NCBI RefSeq assembly: GCF_019097595.1
Contig: NC_080732.1
Coordinates: 11,798,775-11,862,774, forward strand
Length of the DNA: 64,000 bases
Origin: Hemibagrus wyckioides
Lineage: Eukaryota; Chordata; Actinopteri; Siluriformes; Bagridae
Direction of reading: 5' to 3'
A model generated the notes under the pieces. That model searched no databases. It was not told the origin of the DNA and saw nothing but the letters and a program-made list of their open reading frames with translations. Shown here piece by piece: positions 12,351-25,150 of the stretch. Position 1 is the first letter of the stretch, and each line of letters opens with the position of its first letter. Made by a program: the position numbers and the translations under genes.

Positions 12351-12655
12351 TACTATATATATTGTTTTTTCGGTTTTCATTTAGAAACAATAATATAGTA
12401 AAAAATGCTCTTTTAGCACTTCTTTGTTTTGAAACAAATAAATTTAAAACAAATATACATTTCAAATACATTTTAAATAAACAAAGTGCACAAAATTATT
12501 ACTGGAGAAGAAATATTTGTAAAACTTTTATCCCTTTCATTAGACACATCTGCCTCATTTTATAAAAAAAAGTGCACACAATTGCTTGTAAAAATGAAGT
12601 AAATAAAGTGCAAATAATGAAAGAAAAGCACATACATCTGATTCTGTCTTTGGCT

Positions 12656-13082
12656 TTATACCCCCAAAGCCCTCCTATGTCCAAGGAAATATTCCCTGTA
12701 GCCCCTTTTATACACCCTGTTAAGACTTAGAGGTTTTTGTTCAGAAACAATAGCATGTTCCCATTTTATTGCACTTCTTCTCTGGCATACTAACTGTCCT
12801 GCCTTCAAGAAAATCCTTTCTGTGGGTACAGATGATGCAGTGACTCCCAGGTGTTTCTTGGCAAGCTTGCTAATAGATGGGAACACTGGTTCATTCTTTT
12901 TTCAACAAAGTAGTCAGTCTTGGAATCGGCTTCTCTTCTGAGTACCGCTTCATTTCAGTTAAGGCGTCAGTGCCAGTTGTGTGATGCAGCTGGGATGCAA
13001 GGACTTGAGAGTCAAACTCTGTCCATATCCCAATTTTTGCAGCTGCCCCTGCAGGGGAGCTTGAGGTAGTTGCAATAGCCAT
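12656..13082 (-). mobile_element. hAT transposase remnant (C-terminal part)
   Basis: The minus-strand translation at 12886-12656 reads SKLAKKHLGVTASSVPTERI, then FLKAGQLV and RRSAIK. This is the conserved C-terminal dimerisation (hATC) motif of ZBED/Ac-like transposases. The segment at 13082-12891 (LTEMKRYSEEKPIPR) fits just upstream of it in the same protein. The frames are separate, no BED finger or RNase H core was found, and no terminal repeats were located, so it is a dead fragment. Confidence 0.75.
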
Positions 13083-13194
13083 TGCTGAGGCAGAGCTTGT
13101 GGCCGAGATTGAGCACAGGAACAGACACTGAATTGAGATCTGAGGTCTGGTTCATTGACTGAATTTCAGTGATAAGTCGCCCTTTCACAGGTTC

Positions 13195-13290
13195 ATTTCA
13201 GTTCAATTCAATTCAATTTATTTGCATAGCACTTTTAACAATGGACATTGTCTCCAAGCAGCTTTACAGAAGTATATAAAGTATAGTTTA
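13195..13290. mobile_element. L2-like LINE 3' tail fragment
   Basis: The words atttgcatagcacttttaac, aatggacattgtct and agcagctttacagaa are the same tail seen behind the L2/CR1-like element at 40.7-42.1 kb. Only the 3' end is present. Confidence 0.6.
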
Positions 13291-13479
13291 TCCATCTGTA
13301 CTCACTAGTATCTGTCCGTGTAGTTTCTTTGTAGTTCATTATAGACACTAATTCCTTGCTGGCACAAGCTGACAGATGTAACAGCAGATCCGTGACGGTG
13401 TGATAGTCTCCAAGTGGTTCTGTCCACTGCTGTCTCCTGGTCACAGGCTGTCCACACAGATCCATCCACAGCATACAGC

Positions 13480-14085
13480 AACAGAAGTAAAATGACTTCG
13501 TTACAGTACTTAAGTATTTTTTGAGAGTTTTTGTACTTTACTTGAGTTTTTATATTTCTGTCAACTTTCACTTTTACTTCACTACTTTTTTGAAACAAAT
13601 TCTATACTTTTACGCCGATACATTTTCTGTTTCACTTCTTAAAAATCCCCGGGTACGTGTGGACATGGCCTTAGTTACAAGTGCACATGTATGGAAACAC
13701 TGATACTGTACACTTCATTACAATACAGTTCACTAAGTTCTAAAGGCCTCTTCTTTCTTTCATGCAAGTCTTATTTTTTTGCTGGTGCACTTGTTGAGAA
13801 GTTTAAGAAAGAAAGCAATACAGAATGAAATTCATAATTCTTACACAAATTTTTACAGTCTTGCTTTTTTATTAATTTACTTCTACTTTTACTTTCCATA
13901 CATGAATACATTCATGAAAATACTACTTTTGATACTTAAGTACAGTTTATTTCAGATACTTTAAGACTTTTACTCAAGTAGAATTATAATGGTTGACTTT
14001 AACTTTTACTTGAGTCATTTTCTAACCAAATACCTGTACTTTTACTCAAGTATGGCTTTTGGGTACTTTATACAACACTGTGTAT
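13480..14085. mobile_element. Non-autonomous hAT-like repeat remnant
   Basis: Dense words such as tacttttactcaagta, acttaagta and tacttgagt recur at both ends of the interval. They resemble the terminal regions of an abundant fish non-autonomous hAT family. There is no coding capacity. The assignment rests on the repeated word pattern only. Confidence 0.5.
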
Positions 14086-14407
14086 AGGGTTAATGATTTT
14101 GGGTTAATAAATTTGCATATTTTTTTCCATAATTGAAAGTTGTACTGTAAAACTGCAGGTACCATAAATGTTTTTAAGAGGTCAGAAACACAGTGGTGTT
14201 GTCATATTTTATATTTATATATTTATATTTTATAAAAAAAATAATTGTGTGTTTGACAGCTTATCCTAGGGTTAGGGTTAAGGAGCACAAAGACATATCT
14301 ACTTTGACATGGTAAAAAATGTAAAACCAAACCTTTCTTTTCATCAACATAATATTTAATGCACATTCAGCTAGTACAAATATTAGTGTGTACTAATTTA
14401 GAAAAAG

Positions 14408-14750
14408 GGGCAGCATGGTGGCTAGTGGTTAGCACTGTTGCCTCACAGCAAGAAAGTCCTGGGTTCAAAGTGTGCATGTTCTCCCCGTGCCTGCGTGGGT
14501 TTACTTCGGGTACTCCGGTTTCCTCCCACAGCCCAAAAACATGTACATTAGGTTGATTGGTAATTCTAAATTGCCCATAGGAGTGAGTGAGAGTGTGTGG
14601 TTGTCTGTCTATATGTGTGGCCCTGTGATGGACTGGTGACCTGTCCAGGGTGTGCCCCTGCCTTTTGCCCAATGTGCGCTGGGATAGGCTCCAGAAGATC
14701 CCTGTGACCCTAATTAGGAATAAAGTGGGTATAGAAAATGGATGGATAAT
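14408..14750 (+). mobile_element. tRNA-headed SINE-like repeat
   Basis: The head ggcagcatggtggctagtgg contains an A-box-like word, and tcctgggttcaaag a B-box-like word. The body has tgcatgttctccccgtgcct and gatggactggtgacctgtcc, and the tail is a GGATGGAT-type repeat. The same element occurs at 48068-49215, split by an LTR, and as an inverted head at 62500-62588. Confidence 0.75.
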
Positions 14751-15049
14751 TTAGAAAATGCTAAATTTTAATTACTTCATAAAGGGGTGTGCCTCAAAGG
14801 CATGTCATCACTCACAGTCAAATGCCCCCTACTGTGACTCTGACACACACACACACAGACACACACACACACGAATTGTGCTTGCTTGCAGGTATGGGAT
14901 TCTATAGACCTACAGGAAATATTAGCCATTTACCCTCCCCGGTGTCATGTGACTCGTTAGTGTTACAAGGTCTCAGGTGTGAATGGGGAGCAGGTGTGTT
15001 AAATTTGGTGATATCGCTCTCACACTCTCTCATACTGATCACTGGAAGT

Positions 15050-15640
15050 TCAACATGGCAAAGAACTCTCTGAGGATCTGAAAAAATGAATTGTTGCTCT
15101 ACATAAAGATGGCCTAGGCTATAAGAAGATTGCCAAGACCCTGAAACTGAGCTGTCAGTCCTGTGGTCCGAATAGACCAAGATAAACTTATTTGGTTCAG
15201 ATGGTGTCAAGCGTGTGTGGCGGCAACCAGGTGAGGAGTACAAAGACAAATGTGCCTTGCCTACAGTCAAGCATGGTGGTGGGAGTGTCATGGTCTGCTG
15301 CTGGCACTGGGGAGCTACAGTTCATTGAGGGAAACATGAATGCCAACATGTACTGTGACATACTGAAGCAGAGCCTGATCCCCCCCCCCCTTCGGAGACT
15401 GGGCCACAGGGCAGTATTCCAACATGATGACCCCAAACACACCTCCAAGACAACCACTGCCTTGCTAAAGAAGCTGAGGGTAAAGGTGATGGACTGGCCA
15501 AGCATGTCTCCAGACCTAAACCCTAAGGTGGGGAAGCGGAAGGTCTCTAACATCCACCAGCTCTGTGATGTCATCATGGAGGTGAAGGAGGACCTGGGCT
15601 GTTCTACACATCTCACTTTTTTAATGCATCATGAACTAGT
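15050..15640 (+). mobile_element. Tc1-like transposase remnant
   Basis: The start encodes a Tc1-type N-terminus (LSEDLKK, then ALHKDGLGYKKIAKTLKLS across a frame break). It jumps by deletion to the catalytic half: KHGGGSVMV-like sequence, then FQHDDPKHTSK with the second Asp, and MSPDLNP. The final Glu region is altered (PKVGKRKVSNI). An internal deletion and frameshifts make it inactive. No clear terminal repeats. Confidence 0.8.
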
Positions 15641-15789
15641 GGAGATATATACACATCTAAATATTAAACACACAAGTAAATAAATAAATAATGAATAAAT
15701 AAAAAATAATAGACATGTAAGGTAAGCGTGGCATGCAGGTAGTGGCCATGGGTGGTTGCTGTTTTTGGAGATGGGGGGGCTGTTTTATT

Positions 15790-15794
15790 TATAT

Positions 15795-15856
<62 letters not shown>

Positions 15857-15862
15857 TATATA

Positions 15863-15902
<40 letters not shown>

Positions 15903-15905
15903 TAG
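15790..15905. repeat. (TA)n-(GA)n microsatellite
   Basis: About 70 bp of TA dinucleotides followed by about 35 bp of GA. A near-identical TA-GA composite occurs at 60885-60948. Confidence 0.95.
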
Positions 15906-18424
15906 ATAGATATAGCTTTGATGCCTTGGTCCACCTTGTCCATCAGTGTATCATGCTTGTGTGTTTTACTGTGTTCAGTCACTTTCTCTAACAGGACTTC
16001 ATCCTTAACCTTTGGGTCTTGCAAGTATGACTTTGTGTCAGCTCATATAGTGTCACCCTGGAGACCAGGGACATGATTTGGAGCTCTGCAACATATTTTA
16101 GTCCGGACTCAGCTCTTTCTAAAGCAAAAAGGGTTTGCTGCATCAGGTCCATGGCTAGCACCAAAAACAGAATTGGTGCTTCCCTTGGCTCCTAAACAGC
16201 ATGAGTGAGGGAGTGGTACAGCTCTTTGGTATCCTTCTCAATGTAATGAGTCCATTATATCTGTCTGAGGGTTAAACACATATGGTTCTGTAACTGCCTG
16301 ATCATTTTTTACTTTTATTTTAATGAACTCATTATTTATTTTAATGTCAGGCTTGTATATTTTAAGGTTGCAACATTCACAACTACTAAAGTTAACAATT
16401 CAGTTCCTGCTGAAAGACTAGAAGACATGTTGCATTCAGGTATGCTTGTTAAATGGACCATCATCGTTCAGCTGGACGTTCTGCTGCCAAAAGTAAAGCT
16501 GTTGAAGCCAAGCACTATATTTAAGTTTGATTTGGGGATACATTTGCTGTGAGCAAATGCCCTTGAAAGTGAAGAAAATGTAATAATAAACATTATTAGA
16601 TTTTTTATAATTACAGCAACACTGTGGTACGGGGGTGGGATGGTTCCTCAAGACCTCAGACCTGCTGTAATGAAAATTGCAGAAAGTGAAAAAGTGTTTA
16701 TCTGAGAGCTTTTGAGTTAATTTAGTATAAGATGTATAGAAAGGGAAAGGAAAGACTTATACCTTTTTACAGATACACAATTCATTTGGGAATTACTTTT
16801 CTTTTGCCTTTAGATGAGGTGAATTCTAAGGAATAAGATAGCTACTTGGAGATAGATGGATAGATAGATGGATGGATAGATGGATAGATAGATGGATGGA
16901 TAGATGGATAGATAGATGGATAGATAGAGTTTTAGATGGAATTATTGGTTTGGTTATGGATGTGGTTTAAGAAATATGAGCAAATGGGTTGATTATTCCA
17001 CCCACTCCGGATTCTGTTTTAATTTCAATGAGCAGTAACTGCTGGCTGGAGAATATCCATTACGTTAAACATGGATACTTACATGGATTACATGTCACAA
17101 ACATTTCCTTTTTATGATCTGAGTAAGAGTTTCTTCCACATAATACAGAAGTGATTGTTGCCCCTGGTTTTATTTATTCAGGGTTTGGACTGCACTGTAA
17201 GATGAAGACTCCTCCTTAGCATGACATGCCAACTAATCAATCTGTACAGATTACAGAGTATTACACAGATTATAAAGTATTACACAAACTAAACAGTAGA
17301 GGTGTATCTAAAGGGCAGGCCAGGAAGTTGGGGTGTCAGGCAATGAGGGTGCGGCTGCAGTACCAATTAGATCTGTGAAAATCAATGTCAAACATTTTGA
17401 ACACAAAATCACACAAACCTATAATTTAATTTAATTTAATTCACATTTCAATGTATTTTGTGTGATTAATGTAGCAGGTGATGAATTATACTTTGTAGTA
17501 TATATTTTTCTGCTTTGGCAATGAGGGAGAGTGAGAGAGAGATAGAGCATTTAACTTACATGGCTGTGGAGAAGACAGGAAAGGATGGGAACAGAAAGAG
17601 ACTTGTGTTTACCACTGAGTCAAAAATCATGATCAGTAGACTGACCCCTACTCTGGTCAGCATGATACCTCATGTAGAAGGGGTGGGGAACAGCTTGGCA
17701 CTAAGCAGAGGGAGGGTTGAAGGCTTTATCCTATTATTTACATGACTATGATTACTTAAATAAATATTTATATTTGTTCCTATTAGAGCCTCATTCTGAT
17801 TATTTTTAGTCATCAGTATATGTATAAAATTTTCCTTTAAACACAAACAGAATGTTTCACTCATATACAGATCATTTTTAAAGAATTTCACAACTTTTAA
17901 ATGGTTTACTAAAACGTGGAAAAATAACAAATAACATTATAGCATATGTGTATATGACATTACGTATATAACAGAAAGACAGAAACACAATGGCAGAAAA
18001 GAAAGGATCTCCACATTGAAGTGATAAATCGAGATGAAGGTAATATCATAAAATGGTAAAGTATATAATCATTATACAAATAAGTTTATTCATAAACAAT
18101 TCTATTTATCTATATATTATCTATAATAATAACTTATGGGAATAGGGGGAGAGGGATAGGAACAGAGGGACTGATTAAAAAGGGATAGATTAATAAGGGA
18201 AGAATGATCTTAAGGGCTAAGCCCTTCTTCAGGTCCTGGGGTTCACTGTACAAACCTGTAAAAAAGGAGAAGAGATTTTTAAAATATTAATTTAATCAAA
18301 AATAGAAATAAAATTAATTCATACTTACATGTGGAGTCTGAGCAATGTAGGAAAAAGAAGTGAGAGAAAAGAACATGAAATGAAGTGGAAGAAAAGATGA
18401 AGTGGGTAAGGGGAAAGACATTGC
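15906..18424. other. Intergenic with decayed coding-like fragment
   Basis: On the minus strand, 16210-15906 reads as protein-like sequence (LMQQTLFALERAESGLKYV; QDPKVKDEVLLEKVTEHSK) with stops and no family I recognise, perhaps a transposon remnant. A GATA/GATG microsatellite lies at 16850-16928. Around 18205-18230 is the palindromic word aagggctaagccctt. Nothing else is supported. Confidence 0.45.
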
Positions 18425-19554
18425 TCAGAGCTCCTCCAAAATGTCCATCATCAGCTGGACGTGCAGCTTGAGGAGTCGCTGAACTGTGGTGGCTAAGGCT
18501 GCTGGGTCACTGGTCAGCTCCAGAGGCTGAGTGAACAGTACTTCAACAAGCTCTGTAAGGTAATCTTATTGACAAATGACACACACATCCAACATAGTGT
18601 CACTGAGTTTAAGATACAATCCCGAGAATTTGTGTATCGTGGCATCAGAAGATATTCAACACTTACAATAAGCACTGTGAAGTACAGCTCTGCTGCAGGC
18701 TCCCACACGTCCACGTCCCACATGCTGAAGAGCGCAAGCAGGCGCTCCAAGAATCCTCCCTTAAACTTTTGGAAAGAAAGACAAGCTTCATTAATGCCAT
18801 GTCTTATCAGGTTTTAAAAATATGGAAAAAGGAAAAGGGGATCAAATAGACCATGTTCTGAAACTCAAACATTGCTTAGAAATCTCCTGATAAGACACTT
18901 ACTGGCTGAGGTTTTGAGCCATTTATAAAGCAGCCGAAGAGAATCAGCTCATAAAAAACATCCAGGAAGTTGTAGTGGTGATCCTGCACAGAGCAGAAAA
19001 ATTACAAAAATAAATTAGCTTTACATATTGGACTCCTGTTTTCTTTATTAGCAAAATTGGTTATGTTTAAACATCTGCCATTTCACACAGGCGTTTGTTA
19101 GCTTACACAGGAGCTGAGCTCTGCTTTAATCGATTCCTGATTGGAAGACGTCCTCAGGAATCGAATCAGGGCCTCGTAGGCCAACAGCACACCAACTACA
19201 TCCTGTTCAAACAAACAAAAAAATCTCTGTAACTAACTTTGGCTATGACTGAGTAACTGAAAGGATTTTCATCACAAAAATCAAACAGTCTTTCATCATT
19301 CTGAAGTCACCTGGTTGTTAGCTGCTGCCAGTCGCATGACAATCCTTTTTCCCACCACGAACAAGAAGTCCTGGTTGTGGATGCTGGCAAGCAGAGTCTG
19401 AATATAAGACAGCACACAATACACATTAAAGAAGAGTGGACTTTACCTGCGCAATAACAGCAGCTGAAGAAAGGTTTTACTCACAGCGAATGCCTCACGG
19501 AGAGCGGGCACCTTCAGGCCGATGTCAGTCACCCCTCTTTCTGAAAGATGGCAG
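18425..19554 (-). CDS. Mitoguardin-like protein, C-terminal six exons (5' end missing)
   Basis: Minus-strand exons are 19485-19554, 19311-19397, 19107-19202, 18903-18983, 18667-18759 and 18425-18550, with TGA at 18425-18427. All have GT-AG borders and open frames. The last exon is in frame only if the second AG of CAGAG is used as acceptor. The joined segment (about 183 residues) contains VPALREAFATLL, FVVGKRIVMRL, YEALIRFLR, IKAEL and NFLDVFYELILFG. From memory this order parallels the helical domain of mitoguardin (MIGA/FAM73), an outer-mitochondrial-membrane protein that promotes mitochondrial fusion. The end (LVEVLFTQPLEL to MMDILEEL) fits the family only loosely. No membrane segment or start codon is present. 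Upstream lies an RTE LINE, so the gene may be truncated or have distant 5' exons. Confidence 0.55.
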
Positions 19555-20189
19555 CTAAGAAAGAAGAGATGTAACTCTCTAAAACCTCCTGCCCCTGTCC
19601 ACCACCCAAATCTATACAAATATTATACTGTGTAATTATTAAAACTGAGTTCATCAAGCTAACTAGCTTTATACTCACTATGATATTGTGTAAATAAAAT
19701 GATTAGTGAAGTTCTATAGGTAGATAACATACACCTGTAACCAAGCTCTTTAGGAGAGCTGATTAATCAGTAGTCTAAACATGATTTAGTGTAAAACCAG
19801 AAGTCAGGGTTGTTAAAAGTCACTTTTTAATTTTTCACTTTTTAATAATGAATATTATATTGTAGAAATAAATGAAATTCTCCTTGTTCAAGCTCATCAA
19901 CTCGGTTCAGGATTTTAGTGTCATTTAAACCAACAGCCAAGTTCGCTAGCAGCTTAACTAACATTAGGCTAAACATTATATTTATATTATATTTACCAAT
20001 TAATTTTGTAATAATTACAACAAATAGACAGGTTCTCTAGAGCTTGAGAATATGATAAGCTGTAGATATGATTAGTCCAACTATTACAGTGTCATTTAAA
20101 TCGGTAAAAATTGGCTAAAGTCTGTTAGCGCTCTAGCTGGAGAATCACAAGGCAAAGTATGATTTAGTGTAAAACCAGGTTAACAACGA
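19555..20189. other. Spacer upstream of the mitoguardin-like exons
   Basis: AT-rich DNA. I found no further minus-strand exon with acceptor, donor and open frame. The RTE LINE begins at about 20190. Confidence 0.5.
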
Positions 20190-22304
20190 CCGCCATCAGC
20201 GCCATTGACCTACAGGGTGCTGGTGGAAATTGGGCTACTGTTGGTCGAAGAAGTAGAGGAGGGAGGAGAGTGTGCAGACAGAGAGAGAAGAGGAAAGGTA
20301 AGAGTGTAGGACTGAGAATAGGAACTCTGAATGTTGGCACTATGACAGGGAAAGGTAGAGATCTGGCTGATATGATGGACAGAAGGAAGGTGGATATACT
20401 GTGTGTACAGGAGACCAGGTGGAAGGGTAGCAAGGCTCGTAGTATAGGAGCAGGATTTTATGGTATGGATAGTAAGAGAAATGGGGTAGGTGTGATCCTG
20501 AAGGAGGAGTTTGTGAGGAATGTTCTGGAGGTGAAGAGAGTGTCAGACAGGGTGATGAGTCTGAAGTTAGAGATTGAAGGGGTGATGCTGAATGTTGTTA
20601 GTGGTTATGCCCCACAGGTAGGTTGTGAGTTAGAGGAGAAAGAGAGATTCTGGAGTGAATTAGATGAGGTGATAGAGACTATTCCCACGGGTGAGAGAGT
20701 GGTGATAGGAGCAGATTTTAATGGACATGTTGGTGAGGGGAACACAGGTGATGAGGAGGTGATGGGCAAGTTTGGAGTTAAGGAAAGGAACCTTGGAGGA
20801 CAGATGGTAGTGGACTTTGCTAGGAGGATGGACATGGCTGTGGTTAACACTTATTTTCAGAAGAGGGAGGAGCATAGAGTGACTTACAAGAGTGGAGGTA
20901 GGAGCACACAGGTAGACTACATCCTATGTAGAAGAGGCAATCTGAAAGAGATTAGTGACTGTAAAGTGGTAGTGGGAGAGAGTGTAGCCAGACAGCATAG
21001 GATGGTGGTGTGTAGGACGACTTTGAAGGTCTGTAAGAAGAGGTCAAAGATAGAGACAGAGAAGAAAACCAAGTGGTGGAAGCTGAAAAAGGAGGAATGT
21101 TGTGAGGAATTTAGACAGAAGTTGAGGCAGGCTCTGGGTGGTCAGGTAGTGCTGCCAGATGACTGGGAAACTACAGCAGAAGTGATCAGGGAGACAGGAA
21201 GAAAGGTGCTGGGTGTGTCATCTGGAAGGAGGAAGGAAGATAAGGAGACTTGGTGGTGGAATGAGGAAGTTCAGGATAGTATTCAGAGGAAGAGGTTAGC
21301 CAAGAAGAAGTGGGACATGGACAGGACTGAAGAGAATAGACAGGAATACAAGGAGTTACAGCGCAAAGTGAAGAGGGAGGTGTTTAAGGCCAAGCAGAAG
21401 GCGTATGACGAGTTGTACACTAGGTTAGACACTAGAGATGGAGAGAAGGACTTGTACAGGTTAGCTAGGCAGAGGATTCGAGATGGGGAGGATGTGCAGC
21501 AAGTTAGAGTTATTAAGGATAGAGATGGAAAGGTGCTCACAAGTGAGGAGAGTGTACGGAGGAGATGGAATGAGGAAAATGAGAGGGAACAAAGAGTTGA
21601 AGGGGTGAACTCTGGAACAGAAAGTAGATAAGATTAGAAAGGATGCAGTCAGGAATGCTTTGAAGAGGATGAAAAGTGGAAAGGCAGTTGGTCCTGACGA
21701 CATCCCGGTGGAGGTCTGGAAGTGTCTAGGAGAGGCGGCAGTGGAATTTTAACTTTGTTACTGTTGTTTAACAGGGTTTTAGAGAGTGAGAAGATGCCTG
21801 AGGAATGGAGAAGGGTATTAGTGCCGATCTTTAAGAATAAGGGCGATGTGCAGAGTTGCAGCAACTATAGGGGGATAAAGTTGATGAGCCATACAAGGAT
21901 CTATGGGAAAGAGTAGTGGAAGCTAGGTTAAGGAAGGTAGTGGAAATTTGTGAGCAGCAGTATGGCTTCATGCTCTTTGGGAGTGACAAAGTTGGACAGG
22001 ATTAGGAATGAGTACATCAGAGGGACAGCTCATGTTGGACGTTTGGGGGACAAAGTTAGAGAGGCCAGGTTAAGATGGTTTGGACATGTCCAGAGGAGGG
22101 AGAGTGAGTATATTGGTAGGAGAATGTTGGACATGGAGCTGCCAGGCAGGAGGAAAAGAGGAAGGCCAAAGAGGAGGTATATGGATGTAATAAATGAGGA
22201 TATGAAGCTAGTGGGTGTAAGTGTTGAGGATGCAGAAGATAGGGATAGGTGGAGAGAGATAATTCGCTGTGGCGACCCCTGAAGGGTAAAGCCGAAAGAA
22301 GAAG
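20190..22304 (+). mobile_element. RTE-type LINE with endonuclease, RT core deleted
   Basis: The 453-codon frame at 20270-21631 encodes an APE-type endonuclease: GTLNVGTMTGKG, CVQETRW, YAPQVGCELEE, GADFNGHVG, VDYILCRRGN and ARQHRMVV. The frame then breaks, and 21650-21925 continues RT N-terminal sequence (PIFKNKGDVQSCSNYRG) in other frames. At about 21970 the element jumps from the QQYGFM region to LGVTKLDRIRNEY, losing the palm domain with its FADD motif. The C-terminal part (21990-22282) ends EIIRCGDP. The tail is cgacccctgaagggtaaagc followed by GAAGAAG. It cannot move on its own. Confidence 0.9.
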
Positions 22305-22311
22305 TTAATGT

Positions 22312-22440
22312 TTATAATTGCGCTACCACAGTTTAGTGACGTCATGTTCCGGGAAAACTTAAGTTGTGTGGTTGGTGTCGGTCACAGCGGTGAGAGACTG
22401 CTGGTTTTGTTCCGGAAATTATTCAATTACAAATTAAGCA
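22312..22440 (-). repeat. Third copy of part of the tRNA-cluster repeat
   Basis: Reverse-complement words gtttaattgcgctaccac-like, agagactgctggttttgttc and cggaaattattcaatt match 7915-8005 and 61025-61110. Here about 50 bp extra (ttaagttgtgtggttgg region) are present. It sits between the RTE tail and the start of the inverted arm at 22488. Confidence 0.7.
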
Positions 22441-22487
22441 CTATATATATATATTCTACCTATCTACCTACCTATATATATATGTAA

Positions 22488-25150
22488 TCTACCTAATCTG
22501 GGGCATGAAGAGCTAATTGTGAGTGTTAGAGGAGCTAAACACGCAGCGCTAGCATGAGCATGTGAACTGAGTGCGCCATAGATTGGAAGGAAAACGGAAC
22601 ATCCACCAAAATATCCCCTTCTCAAATTTCAGACTCATCACCTATGTAAACTTACTTCACATCCAGTACAGTAGGTGGCGATAATGATCCTAAGGAGTTA
22701 TTCGCCATTAAACAAGAAGAAGAAGAAGCAGCTCGACTCTCTGCTTGTCCGTCCATCAGTACCCAAAAGTAAAAAAAGAAAAATATATATATTTAGCTTC
22801 ACCCCGAAACTGGAATGCCCGCAAACCACACATCAAGATAATAATTGAACTAACAAGTCAACACCAACAGAAAGTTTCAGTCAGCAGGACCAAGCTAGCT
22901 ATTGGCATTAGCGATTAGCATTAGCTGCTAGAGCTAACGCGATTGGCGCGTAGAATATGTCATTTATTCATTAGCAATATTACAAAAAGGCATCAAAGCG
23001 CGTGACATTAGACATCATTCTCACAAACTCCCGACTGGTTTTCATGACAAGTATCTAGACAACAATATCAAGTGTGGTGTCATTTCTTGTTAGCATATTA
23101 GCCACAGCTACGAGCTAAAGGTGAACATGCTATACACTCACCGGGCTTTCGGCAAGAAAAGTAGCCCAATATCTCGTACGGCTTCTTTTTCCAATACCAC
23201 TTATCAATTATTTGTGCCAATCACAGGCTTAGTAATGGCACAGACCAAGCTAGCGATTAGCATTAGCGATTAGCTGCTAACGCGATTGGCGTATGAAATA
23301 TGCCATTTATTCATTAGCAATGTTACAAAAAGGCACCAAAGCGCGTGACATTAGACATCATTCTCACAAACTCCCGACTGGTTTTCATGACAAGTATCTA
23401 GACGACAATTTTATAATATTTATAATAATATTAATCCTCAATATTCTTGAATGGAGGCTTGTGCTCTAGTCATCTCTTAATTTTGGACAAACAAAATTTG
23501 CATTAGTCCACCCTCACAGGTTTTTTGTTTATTAACATTTCACATGCTGAAAGTCTGAATTTGTCAAATGTCAGATTCATTCAATCACCGCAAAACAAAA
23601 GACTTGAAGAAACCAACTCGGGTAAAACAACAAATTCTGGGACCACATGAATAATCTGGGATTTTTCTTCAACTGCACTTTTTCCTATTTAAAATATAGA
23701 AAGTAAACAGTAGTTAATTTAAGATTCTGTACTCTTTCTAGGTGTCTATTTAAAGGTCAGATTTTCCTCATGTCTGATCTTTTTTACTGAAGCATGTGTT
23801 CAAGTGACACACTGATGCATTTGATCTAAAATGACTTGTAAGGTTTTGCATAAACTTGTGGTGTCCATGCAGCTCACATGCACACACTCATTTAAAGCAA
23901 AAAAGGCAACATGCTAAATGCTAGAAACTCAGAAAGGCATCTTGCATAAATTTCAAAGATTTGACTTCAAATTGTTGTCAAATAATATAAATGTGTAATA
24001 CAAATTAATGTATTAAATTAGAAAAAAAATGCAAAAAAGAAGCATTTTTACTAGTGGTCTCAGACATTTGGACCCCACTATATATTTTATTATGGCCTTA
24101 GCAAGGCTATAAAGTGTCCACCTTTTATATATTTCTTTTCTGTTTTGTACATCCCTTATTTTGAAGGCTAGTGTATTAATTTAAGTGTGTTCATTTTTGA
24201 CAGAAATGGCCTCAATGTGTCTTAAAATGTCCTTGTTTTGTCTGTGCAGGCAACATTTATAACTGATTCCAGGTGTTTTGAGGAAATGCATCTCAAGCTC
24301 TGACATACTGCTGTGGCTAAAATTGATTTTTAAGACACTAATGTACATGGAAGTTGCTGGACAAAGCTCAGTCTGATGGTGTGCTTTTAGATCATTTGTG
24401 GCATATCTTGCTTCTTGTCATAGATAAATGTGAACTGTCTGAAAATGGAAAAATCGTGTTGGCAGTAGGACTAAAAGGCAACTGTAAGCAAACATTTTGA
24501 TCAGTGGAGTTGAAATAAAGCTTATCTAACAGTTAGAACAGCTGTCCTGTGTTGTAATTATTTTATTGTTCATATTCTTATTATTAACATGAGTTAATCA
24601 TAGTGGACTTTATACTGGACAATGGCAGCACACAGAGCGCTTACTCTAAATAAATTATGTTTATTATTATTTTTGTATGATATGGTGATGGAGTTCTAAT
24701 TGAAACACTACAAACTAAAATATTTATGCTGTATTATTGGAGTACATGCCCACAAAATAAACAGCACACAGGTGATATTTCAGGAGTTTGGTGTCTGTAA
24801 ACAGCTGTCTGTAGTTTTAACTCAGATCAGATCAAATCACTTTATTGTCACATCACCATCCACACATGTAGAAGTGAGTGAAATTCTTGAGTACAGCTCC
24901 AGACATTGCAGTAGAATATGTAATGTACAAATTTAAATACTTCTATATATAGTCTGTAATCAGCCTGTACAGTCTAAATTGCAATCTAAACATATACTTG
25001 GATAAACAGTATGGTAATGACATATGATACATTATTATAGAGTATACACAGTAGACATGGCACAGTATATTACAGTGTGATCATGTATAACAGTGCAGTG
25101 TGTTACAGTGTGATCATGTATAACAGTGCAGTGTGTGTTACAGTGTGATC
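22488..25150 (-). repeat. Right arm of 2.6-kb inverted duplication (partner 1/3061-5654)
   Basis: Reverse complement of 3061-5654 plus about two and a half satellite units (25075-25150, catgtataacagtgcagtg). Contents mirror the left arm: the two GCTAATCG direct repeats, a Tc1-type end that is more complete here (tctcagacatttggacccca near 24060-24080), and the LINE-like tail at 24826-24880. No gene. Confidence 0.9.

Noticed and set aside
11681..12565. 294- and 188-codon frames of Tyr/Thr/Ile repeats
   Set aside because: Products of a 5-bp repeat without a stop word; pure low complexity.
15197..15616. 139-codon minus-strand frame
   Set aside because: Shadow of the plus-strand Tc1 remnant.
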